64,000 bases of DNA, taken from assembly GCA_903887775.1 (NCBI GenBank), contig CAISRB010000011.1, positions 124,001-188,000 of the forward strand, written 5' to 3'. The notes beneath the pieces were generated by a model, which saw only the letters and a program-made list of their open reading frames with translations, had not been told where the DNA came from and ran no database searches. This document shows positions 52,020-60,169 of the stretch, in pieces; position 1 is the stretch's first letter; every line of letters begins with the position of its first letter. Position numbers and translations under genes: made by a program. The DNA is from an uncultured Bacteroidales bacterium. GTDB taxonomy: Bacteria; Bacteroidota; Bacteroidia; Bacteroidales; FEN-979.

Positions 52020-52601
52020 ATGATTTCCCAAGTCAGTGACCATGAGCTGATCAATGCGTATATAGCAGGTCAGCATTCTGCCCTCGAAAAGCTCATTCAT
52101 CGTCATAAAAGCAGGGTCTATGCTTATATCCTTATGGTAGTTAAGGATAAGGAGCTTGCAGAAGATCTGTTCCAGGATGCTTTTATCAAAGTTATTAACA
52201 CCATCCGTTCAGGACAGTATAAAGAAGAAGGCAAATTTATTCAATGGGTCATGCGGATAGCCCATAATCTTATCATCGACCATTTCAGGAAATCGAATCG
52301 GCTTCCGCTTATCGAAAACAGCAACGAGTATGACATATTCGAAAAAGTGCGTATTCCTGTTGAATCGGTTGAGGAAATGATGATCACCGAGCAGATCCAT
52401 AAGGACGTGAAAAAGCTTATCGAATATCTTCCGAAAGAGCAGAAAGAAGTCCTGGTACTTCGGCACTATGCTGACATGAGTTTCAAGGATATCGCCGAGA
52501 TGACCAATGTGAGCATCAATACTGCTCTTGGCCGGATGCGTTACGCCCTGATCAATTTACGCAAACTGGTGAAAGAGAATGATGTTATTCTTTCGGTCTA
52601 A
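52020..52601 (+). CDS. RNA polymerase sigma factor, ECF-type
   Basis: 193 residues with two domains. Region 2 includes LIHRHKSRVYAYILMVV, DLFQDAFIKVINTI and IQWVMRIAHNLIIDHFRK. Region 4 has LPKEQKEVLVLRHYADMSFKDIAEMTNVSINTALGRMRYAL. No anti-sigma gene follows; instead there is a repeat array and a 66-codon gene. This SigW-like factor type is widespread in Bacteroidota and its regulon is unknown here. Confidence 0.88.
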   Translation: MISQVSDHELINAYIAGQHSALEKLIHRHKSRVYAYILMVVKDKELAEDLFQDAFIKVINTIRSGQYKEEGKFIQWVMRIAHNLIIDHFRKSNRLPLIENSNEYDIFEKVRIPVESVEEMMITEQIHKDVKKLIEYLPKEQKEVLVLRHYADMSFKDIAEMTNVSINTALGRMRYALINLRKLVKENDVILSV

Positions 52602-52633
52602 GTAGTGAAATTTTAAGCAGATATTTTTTCCCC

Positions 52634-52695
52634 ATTTCGCTACCTCGCTATTTCGCTACCTCGCTACCTCGCTACTTCCTTTTATAATAGCGAAA
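52634..52695. repeat. Octamer repeat array (array 8)
   Basis: Units TACCTCGC and TATTTCGC (52634-52677) are followed by one complementary TAGCGAAA unit at 52688-52695. They begin about 33 bases after the sigma-factor stop and may form a hairpin in its 3' end. Confidence 0.75.
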
Positions 52696-52772
52696 AATTA
52701 TTTTTCAAGGAATAAAATATCCCCATAGTCATTTCCGTTTGTTTACCATGAACCTTATAAAAAATAAACGGT

Positions 52773-52973
52773 ATGCCTATGAAGAGACAAGCTACGTTTT
52801 ACTCTTTGAATTCCAGAATATCAAAGGAGAACAGTTTTTCCAATGAGTTTAGGAAAAACGGCAACAAAGTTTCTCCCAGTGATTCAGTGATCCGGAACTT
52901 GCTGAACTACTCTCGAGCTCTTACAATACTGAAAACACAAGACACAGGGATCATCAGACTGGTGATGAACTAA
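52773..52973 (+). CDS. Small conserved-looking protein of unknown function
   Basis: 66 residues (64 if translation starts at the second ATG, 52779). The sequence is basic and polar with no membrane segment: RQATFYSLNSRISKENSFSNEF, then KPSDSV-like VSPSDSVIRNLLNYSRALTI. I recall similar small proteins near sigma-factor genes in Bacteroidota, but cannot name a family. Support for a real gene: its own compact frame, a strong bidirectional terminator 5 bases after the stop, and no overlapping gene. No promoter was found. Confidence 0.6.
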   Translation: MPMKRQATFYSLNSRISKENSFSNEFRKNGNKVSPSDSVIRNLLNYSRALTILKTQDTGIIRLVMN

Positions 52974-52977
52974 AAAA

Positions 52978-53008
52978 AAAGAGGCCGCTCAAATGAGACG
53001 GCCTCTTT
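52978..53008. terminator. Bidirectional intrinsic terminator
   Basis: AAAGAGGCCG (52978-52987) pairs perfectly with CGGCCTCTTT (52999-53008). An inner CTC/GAG pairing extends the stem, with a small A bulge. A tract before and T tract after make it work for both the small gene on the plus strand and rplS on the minus strand, whose stop at 53027 is 18 bases away. Confidence 0.85.
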
Positions 53009-53026
53009 CAATTTATATTGGCAGGG

Positions 53027-53383
53027 TTACACCCTTTCTTCTTTAATACGTGCTTTTTTACCCCTGAGTTCCCTCATGTAGAATATCCTTGCCCTGCGTA
53101 CAACACCATGTTTGTTAACATCGATCTGGTCGATAAAGGGGGAGGAGAGAGGGAAAATTCTTTCAACTCCCACGTTGCCGGAGATCTTGCGTACTGTGAA
53201 AGTACTGTTTATACCTTTGCCGGAACGCTGTAAAACAACTCCGGTGAAATTCTGGATACGTTCCTTTGTGCCTTCCTTGATTTTATAGTGAACGGTAATG
53301 GTATCACCGGCTTTAAATCTTGGATAATCTTTCTTCTCGATTACAGTATCCTCTACAAATTTAATGATCTCAGCTCTGTTCAT
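53027..53383 (-). CDS. rplS: 50S ribosomal protein L19
   Basis: 118 residues from ATG 53383, chosen because NRAEIIKFVEDTVI is the usual N-terminus; the longer frame to 53452 covers the promoter. FKAGDTITVHYKIKEGTKERIQNFTGVVLQR and the basic end VRRARIFYMRELRGKKARIKE are L19 signatures. L19 sits at the 30S-50S interface. It follows trmD on the same strand (the usual pair) but also has its own promoter in the gap. Confidence 0.96.
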   Translation of the reverse strand: MNRAEIIKFVEDTVIEKKDYPRFKAGDTITVHYKIKEGTKERIQNFTGVVLQRSGKGINSTFTVRKISGNVGVERIFPLSSPFIDQIDVNKHGVVRRARIFYMRELRGKKARIKEERV

Positions 53384-53423
53384 GTCGTCAGTAAAATTAA
53401 TGGGGTTCTTTACAAAAAGTTTG

Positions 53424-53453
53424 CAAATATAGGACTTTTTTTTGAAATTCAAA
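53424..53453 (-). promoter_or_regulatory. rplS promoter
   Basis: On the minus strand -33 TTTG (53450-53453) and -7 TATATTTG (53424-53431) are 18 bases apart. The ATG at 53383 is 40 bases further on. It lies within the trmD-rplS gap, so rplS can be transcribed independently. Confidence 0.75.
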
Positions 53454-53467
53454 TTAAAACAGGGGAA

Positions 53468-54151
53468 TCATTGATCCAATAACCCTGGCCTGCGTAACTT
53501 TGTTCTTGCGATGCTCTGCTCATGCTTCCACTTCGCGATCTCTTTATCATTACCTGATAACAGGATTTCCGGCGCTTTCCACCCCCTGAAATCAGCCGGC
53601 CTTGTATATACAGGAGGAGAAAGCAGGTTATCCTGGAAGGAATCTGAAAGAGCCGAAGTTTCATCATTCAGGACCCCCGGCAGCAGCCTCACTACAGCAT
53701 CGGTGAGCACAGCGGCAGCCAGCTCACCTCCCGAAAGGACATAATCACCAATTGAAATCTCCAGGGTGATAAAATGTTCCCGTATCCTTTCGTCAATGCC
53801 TTTATAATGCCCGCAAAGGATCAGGAAATTGTTGTGCAGCGAAAGCCTGTTTGCCATGTTCTGATCGAGCATTTTGCCGTCAGGGCTGAGATAGATGACC
53901 TCATCGTAAGCGGTCTTTCCACGCAATTCTTCAATACAGCGGGCGATTGGTTCTATCATCATTACCATGCCGGCACCTCCTCCGAAAGGATAGTCATCGA
54001 CGGTTTTGTGCTTGCCGGCCGACCAGTCCCGGATATTAAAAAGATTGATTTCGGCCAGGCCTTTTTCTTTTGCCCGTTTAATGATTGAATGGGAGAAGGG
54101 CCCATCGAACATTTCGGGAAATAAGGTCAGGATATCGATCTTCATACTCAA
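53468..54151 (-). CDS. trmD: tRNA (guanine-N1)-methyltransferase
   Basis: 227 residues. SPOUT-class knot motifs are [36 protein letters not shown] and [26 protein letters not shown]. TrmD makes m1G37 next to the anticodon and prevents frameshifting. It overlaps the MBL hydrolase gene by 4 bases (ATGA) and is followed by rplS. Confidence 0.95.
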   Translation of the reverse strand: MSMKIDILTLFPEMFDGPFSHSIIKRAKEKGLAEINLFNIRDWSAGKHKTVDDYPFGGGAGMVMMIEPIARCIEELRGKTAYDEVIYLSPDGKMLDQNMANRLSLHNNFLILCGHYKGIDERIREHFITLEISIGDYVLSGGELAAAVLTDAVVRLLPGVLNDETSALSDSFQDNLLSPPVYTRPADFRGWKAPEILLSGNDKEIAKWKHEQSIARTKLRRPGLLDQ

Positions 54152-54933
54152 ATGCTCAGGGTTAAACCATCATAGGCAAGCCTTATAAAATCGGGAAGTT
54201 TGCTATTCACCTCGTCATGAAGGCCGACAAAGTGGCTGAGGTGGGTGAGGTAGGCGGCTTCAGGATTAAGTTTTGTGAGGATATCGACTGCTTCCCCAAC
54301 CGAAAAATGGGAAACATGCCTGGAATTCCGTAGCGCATTTAAAACAATCACCTTTGAACCTTTTATTTTTTCAAGTTCTTTCTCGGAGATAAAGGAGGCA
54401 TCGGTAATATACGTGAAATCGCCTACGCGGAAACCGGTGACCGGTAGTTTCTCATGAAGGACTTTTATAGGGATAAACTCAATATTACGGACCGTGAACG
54501 GTTTCTCGTCAATAGGATGAATAGTGAGCTGGGGAGCCCCGAAATACCTGGATTCTGAAAAAATATACGGAAACTCGGTTTGAATAGCTTCCATCACTTG
54601 CCGGGTGCCGTAAATGTCTATTTTCTTATTCAATACATAGTTGAAGGCCCTGATATCATCGAGGCCGGCAATATGGTCACGGTGTTCATGAGTGAAAATC
54701 ACAGCATCCAGATTGTTCACATTCTCCCTCAGCATCTGTATCCTGAAGTCAGGTCCGCAGTCAATCACAAATGTGAAGCCGTTCACTTCAAGCATCACCG
54801 AAGTCCGCATTCTCTTATCATGCGGATCAGATGACTGGCATACCGGACAGTCACAGGTGATCACAGGCACTCCTATCGATGTGCCTGTACCCAGAAAGGT
54901 GACTTTTAGCCTGTTGTCGTTTGCGGTTGTCAT
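54148..54933 (-). CDS. MBL-fold metallohydrolase, PhnP-like
   Basis: 261 residues. Metal motif [14 protein letters not shown], zinc-type cysteines in [13 protein letters not shown] near residue 25, and later [15 protein letters not shown]. The early cysteine/histidine set is typical of PhnP-like cyclic phosphodiesterases of the metallo-beta-lactamase superfamily. In Bacteroidota such genes often neighbour ribF or trmD rather than phosphonate genes. The natural substrate is unknown. It overlaps ribF by one base and trmD by four. Confidence 0.82.
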   Translation of the reverse strand: MTTANDNRLKVTFLGTGTSIGVPVITCDCPVCQSSDPHDKRMRTSVMLEVNGFTFVIDCGPDFRIQMLRENVNNLDAVIFTHEHRDHIAGLDDIRAFNYVLNKKIDIYGTRQVMEAIQTEFPYIFSESRYFGAPQLTIHPIDEKPFTVRNIEFIPIKVLHEKLPVTGFRVGDFTYITDASFISEKELEKIKGSKVIVLNALRNSRHVSHFSVGEAVDILTKLNPEAAYLTHLSHFVGLHDEVNSKLPDFIRLAYDGLTLSI

Positions 54934-55862
54934 CAGAATATGAGTTCGTCAATCTGCGCTTTATCGATGATCAGTTGTTGCCGGAGATCTTCAATCGAAG
55001 CAAGCGTTTTCTCTTCCCGGAGGCGTTTATGAAAATACAGGGTAAGGACTTTATTGTCGACCTGCTCGTTGTTCTCTGTAAGATGCACCTCAACTAATGT
55101 GTCGATAGGGGATTCATGGTTTTTCCTGATAAAACACATGCCTTTTTGAGGCTGTACCCCGCCTTCAACAGTCACGGCATAGACTCCGTTCGGAGGCACA
55201 AGCTTGCAATCTTCCTCTATCTGTAAGGTATAGCTGGGAAACCCGATTCCTGCCAATATAATGTTACTGGGTTTTGCGGGGCCCATGATAATATAGAAGT
55301 GGTCAAGATAAGCATTGGCTTTTTGAATGTTTCCTTCCCGGAGGGCATTCCTGATTTTGGTTGAACTGACAAATTCATTATGTATGTCCTGTTCCGGGAT
55401 TTCTTCCACATCAAAACCGTTTCCGGATCCAAGCTGCCGCAATGCCTCATAATCCCCTTCACGATTATGTCCGAAATGATGATTAAAACCAATAATGATC
55501 TTCCGCGCATGCAGTTTATTCAGCAAAATATTTTTAACAAACTCTACGGATGTGATCTTCGAGAACTCCAGAGTGAAATCCACTACGATCAGGTTGTCAA
55601 GACCTGCTTTTTCAAGAAGATATATCTTTTCACGCTGTGAACTGATGAGGTAGAGGTCTTTTCCGGCGGTTTCGGGATATAGGACCTTTCTGGGGTGAGG
55701 GTGAAACGTAATCAGCACAGTCTGGCCTCCGGTAACGTCGGCATGATTTCTTAAATGCTGAAGAATGACTTTGTGCCCAATATGAACTCCGTCGAAGGAA
55801 CCGGTGGTCACAACAGCATTCCGGATTTCCCCGATTTCATCAAAATTATTAAAGATCCTCAC
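54933..55862 (-). CDS. ribF: Bifunctional riboflavin kinase / FAD synthetase
   Basis: 309 residues. The N-terminal FMN adenylyltransferase has TGSFDGVHIGHKVILQHL and IIGFNHHFGHNREGDYEAL. The C-terminal riboflavin kinase (from about 185) has FYIIMGPAKPSNIILAGIGFPSYTLQI and VEVHLTENNEQVDNKVLTLYFHKRLREEK. It makes FMN and FAD, which the nearby flavoprotein subunits need. It lies 9 bases after rex, likely in the same transcript. Confidence 0.93.
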   Translation of the reverse strand: MRIFNNFDEIGEIRNAVVTTGSFDGVHIGHKVILQHLRNHADVTGGQTVLITFHPHPRKVLYPETAGKDLYLISSQREKIYLLEKAGLDNLIVVDFTLEFSKITSVEFVKNILLNKLHARKIIIGFNHHFGHNREGDYEALRQLGSGNGFDVEEIPEQDIHNEFVSSTKIRNALREGNIQKANAYLDHFYIIMGPAKPSNIILAGIGFPSYTLQIEEDCKLVPPNGVYAVTVEGGVQPQKGMCFIRKNHESPIDTLVEVHLTENNEQVDNKVLTLYFHKRLREEKTLASIEDLRQQLIIDKAQIDELIF

Positions 55863-55871
55863 TGTTCGGGT

Positions 55872-56513
55872 TTACTTAAATCGTTCGTCGTTTTTCTTTG
55901 CGAAAAATGCGACCTTTTCGAGGGAAGTGATCATGTCGTATTCTTCGAGATATACATAGGCAGGAACATTCAGGGGTTTTGGGGTGTAATTGAGAATTCC
56001 TTTGATCCCCGACAGCACAAGGGCTTCGGCAATTTCAGGGGCCTGTTCGGCTGGTACCGTGATAATCCCGATCGAGATATTATTCTGTTTGATAATTTCG
56101 GTCATCTGGTTGATGTGGTAACAGGGAACTCCGTCAAACACCCTGTTGATCTTTTCCGGATTGACGTCAAAGGCTGCGATCATACTCAGTTTGGAACGTT
56201 TTCCCTTAAAATAAGAGATAAATGCCTTGCCCAGGTTTCCAAGCCCCACAACAGCCACCCGCTGCCCGCGTTCCGAATCAATGATCTTGCCAATAAGCTC
56301 TATAAGTTCCTTGATGTCATAACCTTTTCTAAGGTTGCCCGAATAGCCTATCAGCATCAGGTCCCGCCTCACCTGTACCGGCGTAATATGCAGCATTTGA
56401 GCGATCTCATGTGAAAACACATGGGTCTTATCTTTCGATAATATCATCAGGAGAGCGCGACGGTACTGGCTAAGACGTTCGACAGTCTTGTGGGGTAGGT
56501 TTTTTATGAACAT
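55872..56513 (-). CDS. rex: Redox-sensing transcriptional repressor Rex
   Basis: 213 residues. N-terminal winged helix (TVERLSQYRRALLMIL, SHEIAQMLHITPVQVRRDLMLIGYSGNLRKGYDI) and a C-terminal Rossmann domain with VAVVGLGNLGKAF. Rex dimers bind DNA when NAD+ dominates and release it when NADH rises, derepressing fermentation and hydrogenase genes. Its start overlaps the receiver-kinase gene by 10 bases. Rex-like sites at 57636-57653 (autoregulatory position) and 30311-30328 are candidates in this window. Confidence 0.95.
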   Translation of the reverse strand: MFIKNLPHKTVERLSQYRRALLMILSKDKTHVFSHEIAQMLHITPVQVRRDLMLIGYSGNLRKGYDIKELIELIGKIIDSERGQRVAVVGLGNLGKAFISYFKGKRSKLSMIAAFDVNPEKINRVFDGVPCYHINQMTEIIKQNNISIGIITVPAEQAPEIAEALVLSGIKGILNYTPKPLNVPAYVYLEEYDMITSLEKVAFFAKKNDERFK

Positions 56514-57637
56514 GGTTTATTTATTGGAAGTTTGACTTTGAATATACTGCCCTTGTCCGGCTCACTTGTGACTTCGATTTCCCCTTTATAGCTGTCGATC
56601 AGCTTCTTTACAATGGAGAGTCCCAGACCACTGCCGGATATATTTTTGGTTTTTTCGGTTTTAATCCTTACGAAATCATCGAAAATCCTGCTGCTATCCT
56701 CAGCGGTCATACCGATTCCCGTATCTTCAACCAGGATCTCAACGCAGTTTTCATTCCTGCTCAGCGTACAATCTACTGAACCGCCTTCCCTGTTGTATTT
56801 TATTGCATTACTGATGAGGTTGTTGAAAATGATCTCCATTTCCTCGCTGTCGGCCATGACAGTTATGGTATCATTCCCATGAAGGTTCAGCCTGATGTCC
56901 TTCTGTATCGAATATGGCCGCATGGTGTCGATGGCTGTATGTGCAACATCTACCAGGTTAACCTCTTTAATATCGCGTTTTCCCTTGCCCGACTCAACTC
57001 TTGTGAGGTCAAGAAGGTCAAGGATCAGCATTCTCATACCCTTGATCCTCTGTAACATACGGTCAACCATGTAGTCGTAACTTTCAAGCTGTGGACCTGC
57101 CTGCCGTTCCCTGATCATCTGAAGGTATCCTTCAATTGAATTCAGGGGTGCTTTGAGTTCATGTGAAAGAACGCTCAGGAACTGAAACCTGATCTGCTTC
57201 CCGGTTTCCTGAAGTTTGTTCGTCATTTTCTTCAGGAATACCCTTTTCGTGATGTTCTCGATCGAAGATTTCAGTTCCTGGGGGGTAAATGGTTTGGGAA
57301 TGAAATCGTAAGCCCCGTCGCTCGTGGCTTTCACTGCAAGTTCAAGAGATGCGTAGGATGTGATCATCACCACAATGATGTTCATCTGCTTTTTACGGAC
57401 ATATTCGAGCACTTCGACCCCTTGTATGCCCGGCAGTTTATTGTCGAGAAGCAGGATATCGGGTTTGTCATTTTCAATGGATTCAATCCCGGCCTCTCCG
57501 GTGGAAGCTTCACGGACCTCAAAGTCGAAGGCCTCTTCCATGAAAGGATAATCCACTCTGAAGTTACGGAGAATACGACTTATCCCGCTCCTGATGCCGG
57601 GCTCATCATCGATGACAAGAATTTTCAGAGTAGACAT
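56504..57637 (-). CDS. Receiver-histidine kinase (REC-HisKA-HATPase)
   Basis: 377 residues, cytosolic. The receiver has D10, D11 and phospho-acceptor D65 (LLLDNKLPG) with an insertion after the first helix. HisKA has its histidine in VLSHELKAPLN (about residue 160), and the ATPase has N box NNLISNAIKYN, G1 DTGIGM and G2 GSGLGLSI. An N-terminal receiver lets another kinase control it, plausibly the hydrogenase-like kinase encoded upstream. It has its own -7 box, with a Rex-like operator over the start codon. Confidence 0.88.
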   Translation of the reverse strand: MSTLKILVIDDEPGIRSGISRILRNFRVDYPFMEEAFDFEVREASTGEAGIESIENDKPDILLLDNKLPGIQGVEVLEYVRKKQMNIIVVMITSYASLELAVKATSDGAYDFIPKPFTPQELKSSIENITKRVFLKKMTNKLQETGKQIRFQFLSVLSHELKAPLNSIEGYLQMIRERQAGPQLESYDYMVDRMLQRIKGMRMLILDLLDLTRVESGKGKRDIKEVNLVDVAHTAIDTMRPYSIQKDIRLNLHGNDTITVMADSEEMEIIFNNLISNAIKYNREGGSVDCTLSRNENCVEILVEDTGIGMTAEDSSRIFDDFVRIKTEKTKNISGSGLGLSIVKKLIDSYKGEIEVTSEPDKGSIFKVKLPINKPCS

Positions 57638-57653
57638 GTTAATAAAATCACAA
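57636..57653. promoter_or_regulatory. Rex-like operator at the receiver-kinase/rex promoter
   Basis: The plus strand reads ATGTTAA-TAAA-ATCACAA. Against TTGTTAA/TTGTGAA-N4-TTCACAA/TTAACAA each half agrees at 6 of 7 bases. It begins in the start codon and lies between the ATG and the -7 box at 57657-57664, where bound Rex would block transcription of its own operon. Confidence 0.5.
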
Positions 57654-57656
57654 CAA

Positions 57657-57664
57657 CAAAAATA
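57657..57664 (-). promoter_or_regulatory. -7 box of the receiver-kinase/rex operon
   Basis: The minus strand reads TATTTTTG, matching TAnnTTTG, 20 bases upstream of the ATG at 57637. The Rex-like site lies directly downstream. Confidence 0.5.
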
Positions 57665-57688
57665 ATGTAAAAAAAGTGAACTTTAACA

Positions 57689-58087
57689 TCATCTGTTAAT
57701 TTTTAACAGCTGGTCTATTTCCTCTTTGAGTTTTTCCGACCTGATCCCCTTGTCAAGAAAACGATCGGCCCTGATCCATTTTCTGTTATTCTCATCGTTG
57801 ATGTCAAAAGTGATCCCGGTTTCCGCTGCAACTCCTGTTGCAATGATGATAGGAACATCGGGATATTTTTTCTTCATTTTATAACATAGAATAAACCCGC
57901 TGTCCTCGTTTTCCATCATCAGGTCAAGGATAGCAATATCAGGTTTGATCTTTTCAATCAGTTCCTCAGCTTCTTTCTGGCTTTCGGCAAGCAAAATCTG
58001 GAAGCCGAAAGACTCAAGCCGGTTTTTCATCTGGTAGAGATAATCCTGGTCATCGTCCACGATGAGGATTGTTTTCTTTGTGGTCAT
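57689..58087 (-). CDS. Single-domain response regulator
   Basis: 132 residues: one receiver domain with D11, D12 and D13, phospho-acceptor D55 (ILDLMMEN), a threonine in IIATGV and a lysine in FLDKGIRS. There is no output domain, so it likely relays phosphate or binds a partner protein. It lies downstream of the hydrogenase-like histidine kinase, separated by a repeat array, and upstream of the receiver-kinase, fitting a phosphorelay. Confidence 0.88.
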   Translation of the reverse strand: MTTKKTILIVDDDQDYLYQMKNRLESFGFQILLAESQKEAEELIEKIKPDIAILDLMMENEDSGFILCYKMKKKYPDVPIIIATGVAAETGITFDINDENNRKWIRADRFLDKGIRSEKLKEEIDQLLKINR

Positions 58088-58100
58088 ACAATTAACTATT

Positions 58101-58177
58101 ATAAGCGAAAAGCGAGTAGCGAAAAGCGAAATAAAATCAAACTAAATTTCGCTTCTCGCCTTTCGCCTTTCGCTTTT
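58101..58177. repeat. Heptamer repeat array with facing arms (array 9)
   Basis: Left arm AAGCGAAAAGCGAGTAGCG... (58101-58131) and right arm TTTCGCTTCTCGCC... (58146-58177), loop about 14 bases. It fills most of the gap between the hydrogenase-like kinase stop and the response-regulator start. It may end or stabilise the long hydrogenase message. Confidence 0.85.
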
Positions 58178-58189
58178 TGTTATACATTT

Positions 58190-60169
58190 TCATACTCTTG
58201 GCAATGTAATTGTAAATGTCGTCCCTGTCGTCCCTGCCGAAGGATCATTATTTGAATCGACATGTATCTTCCCTTTATGCATTTTTACAATTCCGTAGAT
58301 CAGGGCCAGTCCAAGCCCGGTGCCTTTTCCCATTTCCTTCGTCGTGAAAAAAGGAGTGAAAATTTTATCCATATGTTCTTTCGATATCCCTGTTCCGGTA
58401 TCGGTGATGATAAACCGGATCTCTTCCTCATCTCCATCGACACCAATGGTGAGTATTCCTCCACCCGGCATAGCATCGACAGCGTTTTTCTCAAGGTTTG
58501 TAAGCACCTGCATCATCTGGTCTATATCAAGCCTCGCCTGGGGATTGGCAATTGAAGGTTCGAACACAACCTTTATATTTTCAGGCTTGATAATGGAATC
58601 TATACTATGCCTCGTAAATTTCACAATGTCGGTCTCGCTCAGAGTAACCTGGTTTTTTCTCGCGAAGTTCAGAAGTCCGCTCACGATCTTTTTACAGCGT
58701 TCTGCCTGTTCGGCAATTAGTTTCAGGTCATCCCTCACAGGATCGTTTTCAGGTGATTCGTCAATCAGTATGTTTGAATACATCGTGATGACTCCCAACG
58801 GATTATTCAGTTCATGAGCGATCCCGGCCGAAAGTTGCCCCATGTGAGCCAGCTTTTCCGATTGTTTCAGCGCCTGCTTGGCCCTGGCAAGTTTTTCGTT
58901 TGAAACGTTAAGATTTGAAATGGAATCATGCAACTTCTCGATGGTGTATGGCAGGCACATTTCTGTTTCTGCGAGGTCTTTCACAATGGCAATAGCATGT
59001 TCCACGCAGGTATCGTATCCGCAAGTGCCGCAATTCAGGTGATCCTCAGGATTGAACTTACCCATCGCATGGAGAGCTTCAATGATCTTATCTTCGGCAG
59101 GGATCTCAAAACGACGGTCCTCCGGGCTGAATTGCTGGGAGAAATCCAGGGAGCTGAATTCTTTGATCTGTTCTTCCCATTGTTGTTTATCAAGGGCAGC
59201 CAGTTTTTTGCCGGCATACTCTCCCACGGCAGCACTCCTTGCATACCTTTTACCTCCGGGGGATGTACCGGGTCCCATGATGCATCCCTCGCAGCATAAC
59301 AACATCAGATGCTTGTTCCGGATCAGGCCTTCCTCATATTCCCTTACAGCCTCCTTGAAATTCACCCTTCCCTCGGCAACGACGACTTGTTCTTCAGGAA
59401 TGGTTTCAGTGGAGTTTGCTGTGAAGTACAGGCCGCGGCTGATCGGGAAAATGGCTCCTTTGCCGCTTACCGGGGGATCAAAATCAGAAGGAACCGCATT
59501 TTGCCAGCTTAATTCCTTCTCATTGAACATTTCTCTGAGTTCCCTGAATGTAAGCACTTCATCAACCTCTTCTGATTCGGCTTTTTTGGCGAAACAGGGT
59601 CCTATGAAAACAACCTTGAGTTCTTCCCCGTATTTTTTTTTCATGATCCTGGTCATTGCAAGCATTGGCGATGCAATAGGGGCGAGGTTGTCGACCAGTT
59701 CAGGATGATATTGACGAATGAAATATACAATGGCAGGGCAATCCGAACTGATCTGGCCAATCCCTTTGCTGTTCTTTATCCGGTGTTCATATTCCCTGGC
59801 GATCATATCTGCCCCGAAGGATACCTCGGTAATGTAATCGAAACCTAACTGCCTGATCATGCCAACGAGCAAACGATGGTCGGGGATCTCGGTGAATTCG
59901 GCAGGGAAGCTGGGTGCAATACAAGCAGCTATTTTCTTCCCGGACTTCAGAAGCCCGTTCACCTCATCAATTGAGCGCAGCGGGTATTTTGCCCCCTGGC
60001 TGCATACTTTGATGCAATTTCCGCATCCTATGCATCGTTCATTGATCACCTCCGCCTGTCCATTGATTATTTTAATAGCTTTTACAGGGCACTCCCTTAC
60101 GCATGTATAGCATACGCGGCATTTATCCTTTACAGTAAAAACCAGTTGCCGGTGGTAAGCATGGTTCAT
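58190..60169 (-). CDS. Histidine kinase with ferredoxin and [FeFe]-hydrogenase-like sensory module
   Basis: 659 residues, no membrane helix. Residues 1-75: two [4Fe-4S] ferredoxin motifs (CRVCYTCVRECP, CIGCGNCIKVC). About 80-340: hydrogenase large-subunit-like domain keeping four cluster cysteines (SSDCPA, GPCFAKK, CCEGC). The proton-donor cysteine before the first is aspartate and the glycine-rich end is altered, so it is sensory, not catalytic. Next comes a C-x2-C-x4-C [4Fe-4S] motif near 379-390 (CGTCGYDTC), then a coiled coil, HisKA with H452 (AHELNNPLG) and ATPase. It overlaps the HydA-like gene by 4 bases. Likely senses hydrogen or redox state. Confidence 0.85.
   Translation of the reverse strand: MNHAYHRQLVFTVKDKCRVCYTCVRECPVKAIKIINGQAEVINERCIGCGNCIKVCSQGAKYPLRSIDEVNGLLKSGKKIAACIAPSFPAEFTEIPDHRLLVGMIRQLGFDYITEVSFGADMIAREYEHRIKNSKGIGQISSDCPAIVYFIRQYHPELVDNLAPIASPMLAMTRIMKKKYGEELKVVFIGPCFAKKAESEEVDEVLTFRELREMFNEKELSWQNAVPSDFDPPVSGKGAIFPISRGLYFTANSTETIPEEQVVVAEGRVNFKEAVREYEEGLIRNKHLMLLCCEGCIMGPGTSPGGKRYARSAAVGEYAGKKLAALDKQQWEEQIKEFSSLDFSQQFSPEDRRFEIPAEDKIIEALHAMGKFNPEDHLNCGTCGYDTCVEHAIAIVKDLAETEMCLPYTIEKLHDSISNLNVSNEKLARAKQALKQSEKLAHMGQLSAGIAHELNNPLGVITMYSNILIDESPENDPVRDDLKLIAEQAERCKKIVSGLLNFARKNQVTLSETDIVKFTRHSIDSIIKPENIKVVFEPSIANPQARLDIDQMMQVLTNLEKNAVDAMPGGGILTIGVDGDEEEIRFIITDTGTGISKEHMDKIFTPFFTTKEMGKGTGLGLALIYGIVKMHKGKIHVDSNNDPSAGTTGTTFTITLPRV

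Noticed and set aside
55755-56414. 219-codon plus-strand frame across rex
   Set aside because: Antisense to rex and ribF; no domain, and the minus-strand genes are clear.
58190-60169. Reading the 659-residue protein as a catalytic hydrogenase
   Set aside because: The proton-donor cysteine is replaced by aspartate and the third motif is altered, while a complete histidine kinase is fused to it; a sensory role fits better.
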